Assembly (NCBI RefSeq): GCF_035609205.1
Contig: NZ_CP141184.1
Span: forward strand, 5,091,001 to 5,155,000
Direction: 5' to 3'
Origin: Hymenobacter sp. GOD-10R
GTDB taxonomy: Bacteria > Bacteroidota > Bacteroidia > Cytophagales > Hymenobacteraceae
Length of the DNA: 64,000 nucleotides
Part shown: piece by piece, positions 15,177 through 23,274 of the stretch
Position numbering within the stretch: the first letter of the stretch is position 1
How the letters are laid out: each line of letters starts with the position of its first letter
Notes under the pieces: model-generated
Databases searched by the model: none
Seen by the model: the letters and a program-made list of their open reading frames with translations, nothing else
What the model was told of the DNA's origin: nothing
Translations under genes and position numbers: made by a program

Positions 15177-18131
15177 ATGCTCAAGGATTTTCGGATTAGA
15201 CTCTTACTGCTTTTACTGGCCGTTACGGGTCTACTAATCTCTTCCTCCGCCCCCAACGACAAAGGTGAACGGCCTATTACGGCGGCCGAGCAAAACTGGG
15301 TTGACAGCGTGATGAACACGCTCACACCCGACCAGCGCATCGGCCAGCTGTTCATGGTGGCGGCGTATTCTAATAAGGATAAGAAGCACGCTCAGCACAT
15401 CGACGACCTAGTTCGTAATTACCATATCGGTGGACTTATGTTTTTGCAGGGTGGCCCGCGGCGGCAGGCTATCCTCACCAACCGCTACCAGGCAGAAGCC
15501 AAAGTGCCACTGCTCATCGCCCTCGATGCAGAGTGGGGTCTCGACATGCGCCTCGACAGCTCCATGCACTTTGCCAAGGAGATGACCCTAGGAGCTACTG
15601 ACGACGACCAGTACGTGTATCAGATGGGTCGCGAAATTGCGCTCAAGATGAAGACCTTGGGCGTACAGGTGAGCTTCTCCCCCGTCATCGACGTCAACTC
15701 CAATCCTGCGAACCCGGTAATTGGAAACCGTTCTTTTGGCGAGAATAAAGATCAGGTCTCAAAGCTAGGGGTTGCCTACATCAAGGGGCTGCAAGACCAC
15801 GGGATTATCGCCGTCGCCAAACACTTTCCGGGTCACGGTGATACCGATATTGATTCGCACGTCTCGCTGCCGGTCATTAATACCGACATGGCGCGGTTTA
15901 CCAACATTGATCTTTACCCCTTCCAACAGTCGTTTGAGGCTGGCGTGATGGGGGTGATGGTGGCGCACCTTTATATGCCACTCTTCGACACGGTGCGTAC
16001 CCAAGCCACCACGCTGTCGAGGAATCTGGTGACTGGTCTGCTGAAGGAAAAAATGGCATATAAGGGCTTGGTTTTCACCGATGCACTTAATATGCGTAGC
16101 GTTGCCAACCTCTACAAACCCGGCGAAGTAGATGCCATGGCGCTGGTGGCCGGCAACGACGTACTGCTGTTTTCGGAGGACGTGCCGATTGCCCAACAGA
16201 AAATTCGGGAAGCTATTACTACCGGCCGCATCACGCAGGAAGAAATCGACTTCCGGGTACGCAAGATTTTGCGGGCGAAATATTGGGCAGGGCTAAACCA
16301 CTATCGTCCGGTAGATCTGCCGAATTTGATGCAGAACCTGAACCGGCCGCTTAGCCGCACGGTACAGCAGCAGATCTACGAGCACGCTGTAACGGTAGCC
16401 AAGAACGAGGATAAGCTTCTTCCCTTCACGCGTTTGGACACCCTGCGCATTGCGGCCGTCACTATCGGTTCGCCCGTCGGTAGTACCTACGGCGACATGA
16501 TGAATAAGTACCAGGCAGGGCCCGTGTACTCCGTCCCGAATCGCTACGCTGTTGATTCTACTTTTGCGCGCATTGCCACCCAGCTAGCTCCCTACAATAC
16601 GGTGGTAGTAAGCTTGCACAACATGAATAACACGCCGACCCACAGCTACGGCATTGGGGAAGGCGCCTTGAAGTTCTTACAGCAGCTCCAGGCCAACAAG
16701 CGCATCAAAACCGTGGTGGTAGCCATGGGTAACGCGTACTCCCTGAAATACTTAGAAGGCGCCCGCACTTTGGTTTGTGGCTACGAAGACAATTACCCGT
16801 CGCAATTAGTATTGCCACAGGTATTGTTTGGTGCCCTACCCGCCCGTGGCCGCTTACCCGTAACGGTGTCGCCTACACTAAAAGCAGGACTAGGTATTCA
16901 AACCGCTGACTTGCAACGCCTGCGCTATGCTACGCCCGAGAGCGAGGGCATGGACTCCAGAGTGCTGAGCCAGATCGACAACGTGACGCTTGAAATGGCA
17001 GCGTATGCGGCCGCACCTGGTTGCCAGGTGATCGTAGCGAAGAACGGCGCCGTCGTATTCGACAAGAGCTACGGCTATCAAACGTACGACAAGAAAAGCC
17101 CCATCGACGAAAGCACGCTCTACGACCTAGCTTCCGTCACTAAAGTAGCAGGAACCCTACAAGCGGTCATGTACTTAAAGGACCAGGGTAAGCTGAACCT
17201 TGATGCTAAACTGGTGGAGTACCTGCCTGAACTGCGCGGTACTAACAAGCAGAATATGACCGTGCGCGACGTGCTGCTGCATCAAGCAGGCCTCAAGCCC
17301 GGCATCCCGACCTGGGAGCGCACCGTGAGCAAAGGGGGGCTTAAGCCGACCTTCTACGCCAGTGCCCGCACGGGCGACTTCCCCAACGAAGTAGCACCTG
17401 GCACTTACAGCATCAAAACTGCCGACGACTCTGTCTGGACGTGGATTCAGCGCTCAACGCTGCTGCCCAAGGTCAAAGGCAAGTACCCAGTAGAATACAG
17501 CGACCTGAGCTTTATCATTCTGAAGCACGTGGCCGAAAAGATTCTGCAACAGCCCATTGAGCAGTTTCTGCAGAAAACCTTTTACCAGCCCCTAGGTCTG
17601 GGCACTATGACTTTCAACCCGTTGCAGCACTTTCCACAAGCATGCATCGCGCCCACGGAAAACGACACGTATTACCGGCACATGCAGCTACAAGGCACCG
17701 TGCACGACCAGAGCGCGGCTATGGTGGGCGGGGTCAGCGGGCACGCGGGCTTGTTTTCAAACGCCAATGATCTAGCCATTCTGATGCAGATGAATCTGCA
17801 AAACGGGCAGTATGGGGGAAAGCGCTACTTCCAGACGCCGGTCGTAACGGACTTTGCAAAGTCGCAGACGGCCAATAACCGCCGCGGCCTAGGCTGGGAC
17901 CATGGCACGCCTGAAAAGGCAGAAGGTCCCACTTCTAACCTATCTCCAGCGAGCACCTTTGGTCATACGGGCTTCACTGGCACCTGCGTGTGGCTCGATC
18001 CTGAAAACAAAATCCTCTACATCTTTCTTTCCAATCGGGTGTACCCCGATGCGGGCAACAATAAGTTGCGACAATACAACATCCGCACGCGCATCCATGA
18101 CGTGATTTATAAGTCTTTACTCAAGACCTGA
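15177..18131 (+). CDS. Glycoside hydrolase family 3 / class C beta-lactamase-like fusion protein
   Basis: This is a secreted protein of 984 residues with an N-terminal hydrophobic signal (about residues 8-24). Residues ~35-600 are a GH3 domain of the NagZ (beta-N-acetylhexosaminidase) type: KHFPGHGDTDIDSH at 215-228 carries the His-Asp general acid/base pair, and D302 in VFTDALNM is the likely nucleophile. Residues ~620-984 are a penicillin-binding/serine hydrolase domain with SVTK near 653-656, a YSDLSF (Y-x-N-like) motif and HTG in FGHTGFTGT. A role in trimming peptidoglycan or muropeptides outside the inner membrane is likely but inferred. The two-domain arrangement is, to my knowledge, found elsewhere in Bacteroidota. 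Confidence 0.9.
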   Translation: MLKDFRIRLLLLLLAVTGLLISSSAPNDKGERPITAAEQNWVDSVMNTLTPDQRIGQLFMVAAYSNKDKKHAQHIDDLVRNYHIGGLMFLQGGPRRQAILTNRYQAEAKVPLLIALDAEWGLDMRLDSSMHFAKEMTLGATDDDQYVYQMGREIALKMKTLGVQVSFSPVIDVNSNPANPVIGNRSFGENKDQVSKLGVAYIKGLQDHGIIAVAKHFPGHGDTDIDSHVSLPVINTDMARFTNIDLYPFQQSFEAGVMGVMVAHLYMPLFDTVRTQATTLSRNLVTGLLKEKMAYKGLVFTDALNMRSVANLYKPGEVDAMALVAGNDVLLFSEDVPIAQQKIREAITTGRITQEEIDFRVRKILRAKYWAGLNHYRPVDLPNLMQNLNRPLSRTVQQQIYEHAVTVAKNEDKLLPFTRLDTLRIAAVTIGSPVGSTYGDMMNKYQAGPVYSVPNRYAVDSTFARIATQLAPYNTVVVSLHNMNNTPTHSYGIGEGALKFLQQLQANKRIKTVVVAMGNAYSLKYLEGARTLVCGYEDNYPSQLVLPQVLFGALPARGRLPVTVSPTLKAGLGIQTADLQRLRYATPESEGMDSRVLSQIDNVTLEMAAYAAAPGCQVIVAKNGAVVFDKSYGYQTYDKKSPIDESTLYDLASVTKVAGTLQAVMYLKDQGKLNLDAKLVEYLPELRGTNKQNMTVRDVLLHQAGLKPGIPTWERTVSKGGLKPTFYASARTGDFPNEVAPGTYSIKTADDSVWTWIQRSTLLPKVKGKYPVEYSDLSFIILKHVAEKILQQPIEQFLQKTFYQPLGLGTMTFNPLQHFPQACIAPTENDTYYRHMQLQGTVHDQSAAMVGGVSGHAGLFSNANDLAILMQMNLQNGQYGGKRYFQTPVVTDFAKSQTANNRRGLGWDHGTPEKAEGPTSNLSPASTFGHTGFTGTCVWLDPENKILYIFLSNRVYPDAGNNKLRQYNIRTRIHDVIYKSLLKT

Positions 18132-18168
18132 TGTGTTGTTCCACGCACTTTTACAACCCTTGATCCGT

Positions 18169-18213
18169 AATTGGCGGTAAGCATCTAGGTAGATGACTTG
18201 CCGCCAATTTTTG
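18169..18213 (+). terminator. Rho-independent terminator after the GH3 fusion gene
   Basis: The stem AATTGGCGGTAAGCATCT pairs with AGATGACTTGCCGCCAATT with one bulge and a wobble, followed by TTTTTGTTT. It lies 38 bases past the stop. Confidence 0.8.
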
Positions 18214-18218
18214 TTTAC

Positions 18219-18315
18219 GGTGCGAAGCTCCAGCTTCGCCCTTCGGAGAGTGGCTTGAGGTGCGCCGCTCTCCCGATAGACGTTCAACGAGGCACGAAGC
18301 TGGAGCTTCGCGCTA
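18219..18315. repeat. Palindrome-pair repeat (GAAGCTCCAGCTTC family), copy 2
   Basis: The left palindrome is GCGAAGCTCCAGCTTCGC (18222-18239). The right unit 18292-18315 reads CACGAAGCTGGAGCTTCG then CGCTAC. An inner GGAGAG...CTCTCC stem lies between them, so the whole element can fold as a three-way structure. It ends only 22 bases before the bshA ATG. Confidence 0.85.
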
Positions 18316-18336
18316 CTGCCCGCCCCTTCTATCACC

Positions 18337-19473
18337 ATGAACATCGGTATTGTTTGTTATCCCACCTTCGGCGGCTCCGGCGTTGTTGCTACCGAGCTAG
18401 GTAAAGCTCTAGCTCTGCGCGGCCACCGCGTGCACTTCATCACGTACAGCCAACCCGTACGCCTCGACTTTTTCAACGAGAACCTCTTCTACCACGAGGT
18501 GTATGTGCCGCCTTATCCACTCTTCCAATTTCCTCCGTATGAGCTAGCCCTAGCCTCCAAGATGGTCGATATCGTGCAGAACGAAAGGCTCGACGTGTTG
18601 CACGTGCACTATGCTATTCCGCATGCTTCGTCGGCGTACATGGCCAAACAGATTCTGCGGACTAAAGGCATTAGTGTACCGTTCATCACCACGCTGCACG
18701 GCACCGATATTACGCTGGTGGGCAAGGATGCTAGCTATGAGCCGGTTGTTACCTTCAGCATCAACCAGAGCGACGGGGTGACGTCCGTTTCGGCTGACCT
18801 AAAGGCCGAGACGTACCAGCATTTCGCCATCGAAAAAGATATCGAGGTCATCCCTAACTTCATTGACCTGACGCGCTTTAAGAAGCAAAACAAAGGGCAC
18901 TTCCGGGCTGCTATTGCGCCCCAGAACGAAAAGCTGCTGGTGCATACGTCCAACTTCCGCTCGGTGAAGCGCGTGGATGACGTTATCAGCATCTTCGCCG
19001 GTGTGCGGGAGCAGATTCCCGCTAAGCTTCTGCTGGTCGGCGACGGGCCAGATCGTCAGCGCATTGAGAAAGTGGTGCGGGAGCTAGAACACAGCAATGA
19101 TGTCCGCTTCCTAGGTAAGCTTGAAGCCGTGGAAGAAGTACTCAGTGTGGCCGACTTATTCCTGATGCCTTCGGAAAAGGAAAGCTTTGGCCTAGCTGCT
19201 CTAGAAGCTATGTCGTGCGAAGTGCCCGTGGTCAGCACCAACGCAGGCGGTATTCCTGAGCTGAACGTTGACGGCGTAACCGGCAGCATCAGCGCCATCG
19301 GTGACGTGAAAGACATGGTCCAGAAAGCCTTATTCATCCTACAGGATGATAACCTACCTAGGTTTAAAGCCGCCGCTCGCGCCCGCGCCGAGGAATTTGA
19401 TGTTGAGAAGATTGTACCGCTCTACGAAGCGTGTTACCACAAAGCCATTGCTAGCCAACTAGCTGTGGTTTAA
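18337..19473 (+). CDS. bshA: N-acetyl-alpha-D-glucosaminyl L-malate synthase BshA
   Basis: This 378-residue GT4-fold glycosyltransferase transfers GlcNAc from UDP-GlcNAc to L-malate, the first step of bacillithiol synthesis. The family hallmark YPTFGGSGVVATELG is at residues 8-22, and VHYAIPHASSAYMA and TTLHGTDITLVG follow. The GT4 E-x7-E motif is in SEKESFGLAALEAMSCEVPVV. Length and motifs separate it from ordinary GT4 enzymes. The other bacillithiol genes are not in the window. It follows a palindrome pair and ends at a hairpin terminator. Confidence 0.92.
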   Translation: MNIGIVCYPTFGGSGVVATELGKALALRGHRVHFITYSQPVRLDFFNENLFYHEVYVPPYPLFQFPPYELALASKMVDIVQNERLDVLHVHYAIPHASSAYMAKQILRTKGISVPFITTLHGTDITLVGKDASYEPVVTFSINQSDGVTSVSADLKAETYQHFAIEKDIEVIPNFIDLTRFKKQNKGHFRAAIAPQNEKLLVHTSNFRSVKRVDDVISIFAGVREQIPAKLLLVGDGPDRQRIEKVVRELEHSNDVRFLGKLEAVEEVLSVADLFLMPSEKESFGLAALEAMSCEVPVVSTNAGGIPELNVDGVTGSISAIGDVKDMVQKALFILQDDNLPRFKAAARARAEEFDVEKIVPLYEACYHKAIASQLAVV

Positions 19474-19503
19474 GGCAGTTTTCACTTGCTCTATATGACT
19501 AAA

Positions 19504-19538
19504 AAGAAAGCCCATCTGATTGTCAGATGGGCTTTCTT
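19504..19538. terminator. Hairpin terminator between bshA and the DUF7935-like gene
   Basis: A 16-bp perfect stem (AAGAAAGCCCATCTGA and its complement) with a 3-base loop, bordered by A and T runs. It sits between convergent genes and can act both ways. Confidence 0.85.
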
Positions 19539-19600
19539 CTTTCCAAGCATTCCTGAGGCAAATGCTGTCGAGCTTATTTATGCAAGAGCCAAACCCAATT

Positions 19601-20137
19601 TTAAAATAGGCTGGCCGCTTCGCGTTTTACAATGTTGATGGCTTGCGCAGTTGGGTCTGTTTCATCTGCAATCAACCCTTCCAGAATACGCTTGGCTAGC
19701 TCCGTGCCACGGGCTTGCTGCGGGGCGTTTACCCCTTGGTAGGCCTTGTTAATTAGGGACAGGATGTGTTCCTTGGCTTGCTTTACCTGCTCCCACGCAT
19801 CGGGGCTCATGTATAGCTGTTGGCTGAGGTTATGCTCGAACTCGGCACGCACTTCCTGGAGCAGCAGGCGGTGAAACTCGGAGGCCGACTGCCCCGCGCT
19901 GTTCAGACGCACTAGCAGGTTATTGGGCGTGATGCGCTCCAGCAACAAGATCACGCGCTCATACGCTTGCAAACGTACGGGCAGCACTTCTTTGGTGCTT
20001 TGCAGGCGCAACTCAATAAGCCGACGCTGCTGCTCCTTTTCTAAGTATTGCCGAATCAGCAAAAAAACGGACCCGGCTACGATTAGAGCCGGCAGGATGA
20101 TTTTGAGTAGGTCGAAAATGTAAAGCATTGTATTCAT
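19601..20137 (-). CDS. Membrane-anchored conserved protein (DUF7935-like)
   Basis: This 178-residue protein has one N-terminal transmembrane helix (about residues 9-28, LLKIILPALIVAGSVFLLI) followed by a charged cytoplasmic helical region (EKEQQRRLIELRLQSTKEVL). The LPVRLQAYERVILLLERITP stretch and overall layout remind me of an uncharacterised Bacteroidota family (DUF7935). No catalytic motif is seen and no function is assigned. It stands alone between two convergent neighbours' terminators. Confidence 0.7.
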   Translation of the reverse strand: MNTMLYIFDLLKIILPALIVAGSVFLLIRQYLEKEQQRRLIELRLQSTKEVLPVRLQAYERVILLLERITPNNLLVRLNSAGQSASEFHRLLLQEVRAEFEHNLSQQLYMSPDAWEQVKQAKEHILSLINKAYQGVNAPQQARGTELAKRILEGLIADETDPTAQAINIVKREAASLF

Positions 20138-20319
20138 GCGGGTAAGCGGCGCAAGCGTTGCGTTTGCGAGTTGGTAAGTAGCGAACTAATTGGTGAAATA
20201 AGGTACAGCGCCTATCAACGCAATGCTGGCGTAATAGTTGACAAAGATAAGTTGTGAACCGGATGGGCCACCTAGCTGTTGATATAACGGAAGGTCACAC
20301 ACTGATTCTGCTGACTTCG

Positions 20320-20327
20320 TATCTTTG
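20320..20327 (+). promoter_or_regulatory. -7 promoter box for the IscA-type gene
   Basis: TATCTTTG is an exact TAnnTTTG match. It lies 28 bases before the ATG at 20356 and so supports that start over the upstream in-frame one at 20254, which would begin before the promoter. Confidence 0.6.
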
Positions 20328-20355
20328 CAATTATTTACTTAACCAGGAACGCACC

Positions 20356-20709
20356 ATGGCAACAGCCGTTTCCACCAAGCTTGCTCCTATCAGCCTTACT
20401 CCTCGTGCTTTGGAGGAGGTTAAGAATATTCTCACCGAGAAAAACGTACCGGCCGAATACGGCTTGCGCGTAGGCGTACAGGGCGGCGGTTGCTCGGGCC
20501 TGAGCTACCTGCTAGGCTTCGACAAAGCCAAGGAGCAGGATGAAGTTTTCGACCTCGACGGGGTACTACTCATCATGGATAAGAAGCACGCCATGTACGT
20601 TATGGGCATGGAGGTTGACTTCCAGGATGGTCTGAACGCTCGTGGTTTCGTCTTCAACAATCCGCAAGCGAAAAGTACCTGCGGCTGCGGCTCGTCGTTC
20701 TCGGCGTAA
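20356..20709 (+). CDS. Iron-sulfur cluster assembly A-type protein (IscA/SufA/ErpA family)
   Basis: This 117-residue carrier or scaffold delivers Fe-S clusters to target proteins. The three conserved cysteines are present: one in GGGCSGLSYLLGF and two in the C-terminal CGCGSSF. The start ATG at 20356 is set by the -7 box just upstream and gives a normal-length N-terminus (MATAVSTKLAPISLT). I cannot tell IscA, SufA and ErpA apart by eye. It stands alone, not in an isc or suf operon, and ends at a GC-rich hairpin with a T-run. Confidence 0.9.
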   Translation: MATAVSTKLAPISLTPRALEEVKNILTEKNVPAEYGLRVGVQGGGCSGLSYLLGFDKAKEQDEVFDLDGVLLIMDKKHAMYVMGMEVDFQDGLNARGFVFNNPQAKSTCGCGSSFSA

Positions 20710-20736
20710 ACGCAGCTTTCGCAGCTCACCATACCT

Positions 20737-20768
20737 AGCCCCGGCAACTTCGTTGTCGGGGCTTTTTG
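20737..20768 (+). terminator. Rho-independent terminator after the IscA-type gene
   Basis: An 11-bp stem (AGCCCCGGCAA with TTGTCGGGGCT) around CTTCG, followed by TTTTTG. Confidence 0.88.
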
Positions 20769-21494
20769 TTACAATACTTTTTCGCCGCTCATAATCTTCA
20801 CCGCAGAGCCATCGGCCATAAACACCGACCTAGGTTCCTGCTGCAAAGTTTCGACGAACTCAGGGCCATAAAGCGCCGCTACGTTGCAGTGAAATGTATA
20901 ATCGGAAACGGGGCGAACCACCCAGCGCGGGTGCACCACCTCGTACTCTGAGGTCCGCTTGGCACTGCGCCGTGTGAAGCCCCAGTAATTTTCGGCCAAG
21001 AACTCTGCTTCGCTATCTTCAGGGATAGGCCCGGCGGTGGCTGCTGCTGTGCCGCGCAGGTAGTTCCACTCCCCTTTTATCTTCCAGTTGTAGTCTAACG
21101 CTAATTCGCCATTAGGCCTAGCTTCTATGCGGTGGCGCATGGGCAAGGCCACGTACTTTTCCTGATATAGTGTATTAGCGACCAGCACAATAGCAGGCTT
21201 CGACACAATTTCCTTCACAAACACGACGCCTTGCTTCCAACCGGCCGCCGTTTTGCGACGCACGTAGAAACGCAGGTTCACTTCGGCAAAATCACGGTGC
21301 CAGGGAAAAGGGATACCTAGCATGCGAGTATCCTCAAATAGTAGCCCAACCATGCTAGCGTAGTGCGTACCGTTCCAGTCGTCTAGCTCTACGCCGGCGG
21401 GCAGGTGCCGCCGCAGCACGCTCGCGTCAACTGCATAATTAGCTAGCAGCAGGTAGCGCCAGTTGGTTGTGAGGAAAGTGGTTTTCGTTGCCAT
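20769..21494 (-). CDS. DUF2071 (YqjF-like) protein
   Basis: This 241-residue protein belongs to the DUF2071/YqjF family, related in fold to acetoacetate decarboxylase. Seen: the N-terminal TTNWRYLLLANYAVDASVL and LRRHLPAGVELDDW, the middle HRDFAEVNLRFYVR, and the C-terminal YGPEFVETLQQEPRSVFMAD with an acidic-basic end GSAVKIMSGEKVL. The family is uncharacterised biochemically as far as I know. No signal peptide or membrane helix is seen, so it is probably cytosolic. It is convergent with the IscA-type gene. Confidence 0.85.
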   Translation of the reverse strand: MATKTTFLTTNWRYLLLANYAVDASVLRRHLPAGVELDDWNGTHYASMVGLLFEDTRMLGIPFPWHRDFAEVNLRFYVRRKTAAGWKQGVVFVKEIVSKPAIVLVANTLYQEKYVALPMRHRIEARPNGELALDYNWKIKGEWNYLRGTAAATAGPIPEDSEAEFLAENYWGFTRRSAKRTSEYEVVHPRWVVRPVSDYTFHCNVAALYGPEFVETLQQEPRSVFMADGSAVKIMSGEKVL

Positions 21495-21571
21495 GCGTCA
21501 AGAAGACAAGGCAACGGCCGAGGTTGTTTTGGACACAGCTCTATAGTGTTGGGTATTGCAAAGCTAGACGC

Positions 21572-22207
21572 TTAGCTAAAATCGTACGGGTAGCCGATTT
21601 CTTGCAGGTCTTTTTCGAGCTGTTGCCAGTCTTCCACGTGAGGAACGATGGCGAGGGCTAGCTCCTTTATCAGCGTTTTGCCTTGGTAAACGCTGGTTAC
21701 AGCTTCTAAGGATGGAGCTGGCTTCTCCTGATCTTCGTCGTAATACTCGCTGGCCCAATCGATATACGTTTGCGGGTTGCCGTCGAAGATGTCTAGGAAG
21801 TTTTCAGAACCATCTTCGTCAATTTCCAGCTGGCCGATCTGCCATTTATCTTTTGGCGTGTACCAAATGCAGAAGGTTGTGCCGATAGAGTTAACTGGCT
21901 CACCGAAGATGAACTCATCAAAAACGTCGGGTAGGCCGCGCGTTAGCTGCCTTTTGTCAGTCTCTTCGTATTCAAAGGCATAACCATTGATAACGCAGCC
22001 TTGTGCGCGAAAGAGAATTAGCATCTGGTCCCCTTCACCATCCTGCATTTCGAATACTTCTTCGCCTTCCGCCCAATCCTTGTTGTAGGAGTAATAGCGG
22101 TATTCGTATTCTGGTGAGTTCAGGGCATCAAGCACCGCTACCGCCTTGCAGATGGCTTGTAGCTTTGCTTGGTCTGGTAGGGCGGTGTGGGTTAGGGTAG
22201 AGAGCAT
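21572..22207 (-). CDS. Hypothetical acidic protein, unrecognised
   Basis: This 211-residue protein is rich in Asp and Glu (EYEYRYYSYNKDWAEGEEVF, QLEIDEDGSENFLDIFDGNP) with many aromatics. There is no signal peptide or membrane helix. The overall character, an aromatic and acidic single-domain cytosolic fold, is like proteins of the immunity or SMI1/KNR4 type, but I see no diagnostic motif and make no assignment. It starts 9 bases from the end of the ChaN-like gene upstream of it, so the two may be cotranscribed. Codon use looks like its neighbours. Confidence 0.65.
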   Translation of the reverse strand: MLSTLTHTALPDQAKLQAICKAVAVLDALNSPEYEYRYYSYNKDWAEGEEVFEMQDGEGDQMLILFRAQGCVINGYAFEYEETDKRQLTRGLPDVFDEFIFGEPVNSIGTTFCIWYTPKDKWQIGQLEIDEDGSENFLDIFDGNPQTYIDWASEYYDEDQEKPAPSLEAVTSVYQGKTLIKELALAIVPHVEDWQQLEKDLQEIGYPYDFS

Positions 22208-22215
22208 AACGAGTA

Positions 22216-23091
22216 TTAGTACGTCTTGGTCATATCGGCCGGAACCACTAGTACGTAGTCGGCTTTTTGCTCGTTTTCCTTATCTAGCTTCCCCAGCTGT
22301 TCCTGTGCCACCGTCGACACAGTTAGAATCTTCAGTTTCGGGTCAGCTTGCTTGAGATACCACACGATGCCGTCGTGGTTGTCGGAGTGGTAGCTGCCGT
22401 TGAAGTGGAGCATTAGTTGACCGGGCTGCCGGCTCTGGCGAATGAAATAAGCCATGGTTGCATCTTTCAAGGCTTGCGCCTGGATGATGTTTTGCACGCC
22501 CGCGCCGTGTGCACCATCCCCGCCGAACATTGCTTGCATGTTCTTGTAGCCTGGCAGTTCGTAATCAACCGTAACGGGCAGCGGCGCTATCCAAGCCTTC
22601 TCGCTGGTGGGTAGCGCGTCGAGAGAGGTAAGGCTTCCTTTGGCAACTTGCGAGGCATAACGGCGCGGCACATTGGTACTCACTACGCGCAGCTTTTGCT
22701 GCTTGGCTAGCTGGAGTAACGGTTTATAATCGGTGGCATAGTTGGGCCAGGGGCGACTTTGTTCCTCGAAAGCCTTGTCATCCAGCTCGCCCACGTTGTA
22801 TTGCTCCACCAGCGGTTGTACGTCGCGCTCAAACATCTCCATACCGAGCACCAGCTGACCGGCTTTGCGTTGAGCTAGGTCTTTGGCCAGCTGAAGCTCT
22901 AGCCAATGCGCAATAGGGTCGTTGTGCTGCTCACCAAACAAAACGACGTCAGCTTGGGCTAGCTCCTTAAGCATTTGGTCGTAGTCGGCGGACTTACCAA
23001 CGGCGGTGAAGAGGCGGTAAGCAGGCCGGTCGGCGGCGGTAAAGCTGAGCAAAGCAAACAAGAAGGGCAACAGAAAAAGCTTGCGAATCAT
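22216..23091 (-). CDS. ChaN-like (heme-binding uptake-type) protein
   Basis: The ATG at 23091 (MIRKLFLLPFLFALLSFTAA) gives a proper signal peptide; an upstream in-frame start does not. The mature domain, about 270 residues, matches the ChaN/DUF399 fold: FGEQHNDPIAHWLELQL near the N-terminus, LGMEMFERDVQPLVEQY, SRPWPNYATDYKPLLQLAK, and late in the chain MLHFNGSYHSDNHDGIVWYL. ChaN in other bacteria is an iron-regulated lipoprotein that binds heme pairs; here no lipobox cysteine is visible, so it may be periplasmic. It follows the ABC-2 genes after a palindrome pair. Confidence 0.85.
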   Translation of the reverse strand: MIRKLFLLPFLFALLSFTAADRPAYRLFTAVGKSADYDQMLKELAQADVVLFGEQHNDPIAHWLELQLAKDLAQRKAGQLVLGMEMFERDVQPLVEQYNVGELDDKAFEEQSRPWPNYATDYKPLLQLAKQQKLRVVSTNVPRRYASQVAKGSLTSLDALPTSEKAWIAPLPVTVDYELPGYKNMQAMFGGDGAHGAGVQNIIQAQALKDATMAYFIRQSRQPGQLMLHFNGSYHSDNHDGIVWYLKQADPKLKILTVSTVAQEQLGKLDKENEQKADYVLVVPADMTKTY

Positions 23092-23159
23092 GGGAAGTAA
23101 GATAGAATAAAAAGCATCACAGCTCATTCGTGGCTAGCGACTGGCTGTGCAGTAATAAG

Positions 23160-23258
23160 GAAGAGACGCAAAACTTTGCGTCTCCTTGCTAGAACAACCC
23201 GACCTAGCTTTTTAGGTTCGTTTGCCCAACTAAGGAGACGCAAAATTTTGCGTCCCTA
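23160..23258. repeat. Palindrome-pair repeat (GACGCAAAATTTTGCGTC family)
   Basis: The left palindrome GAGACGCAAA-AC-TTTGCGTCTC lies at 23163-23184. The right one, with perfect 18-bp core GACGCAAAATTTTGCGTC, lies at 23237-23254, ending CCCTAC. They are about 50 bases apart. I recall similar ACGCAAAATTTTGCGT palindromes as dispersed repeats in other genomes. It lies between the ABC permease and the ChaN-like gene. Confidence 0.85.
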
Positions 23259-23274
23259 CACCATAGTTAACTGA

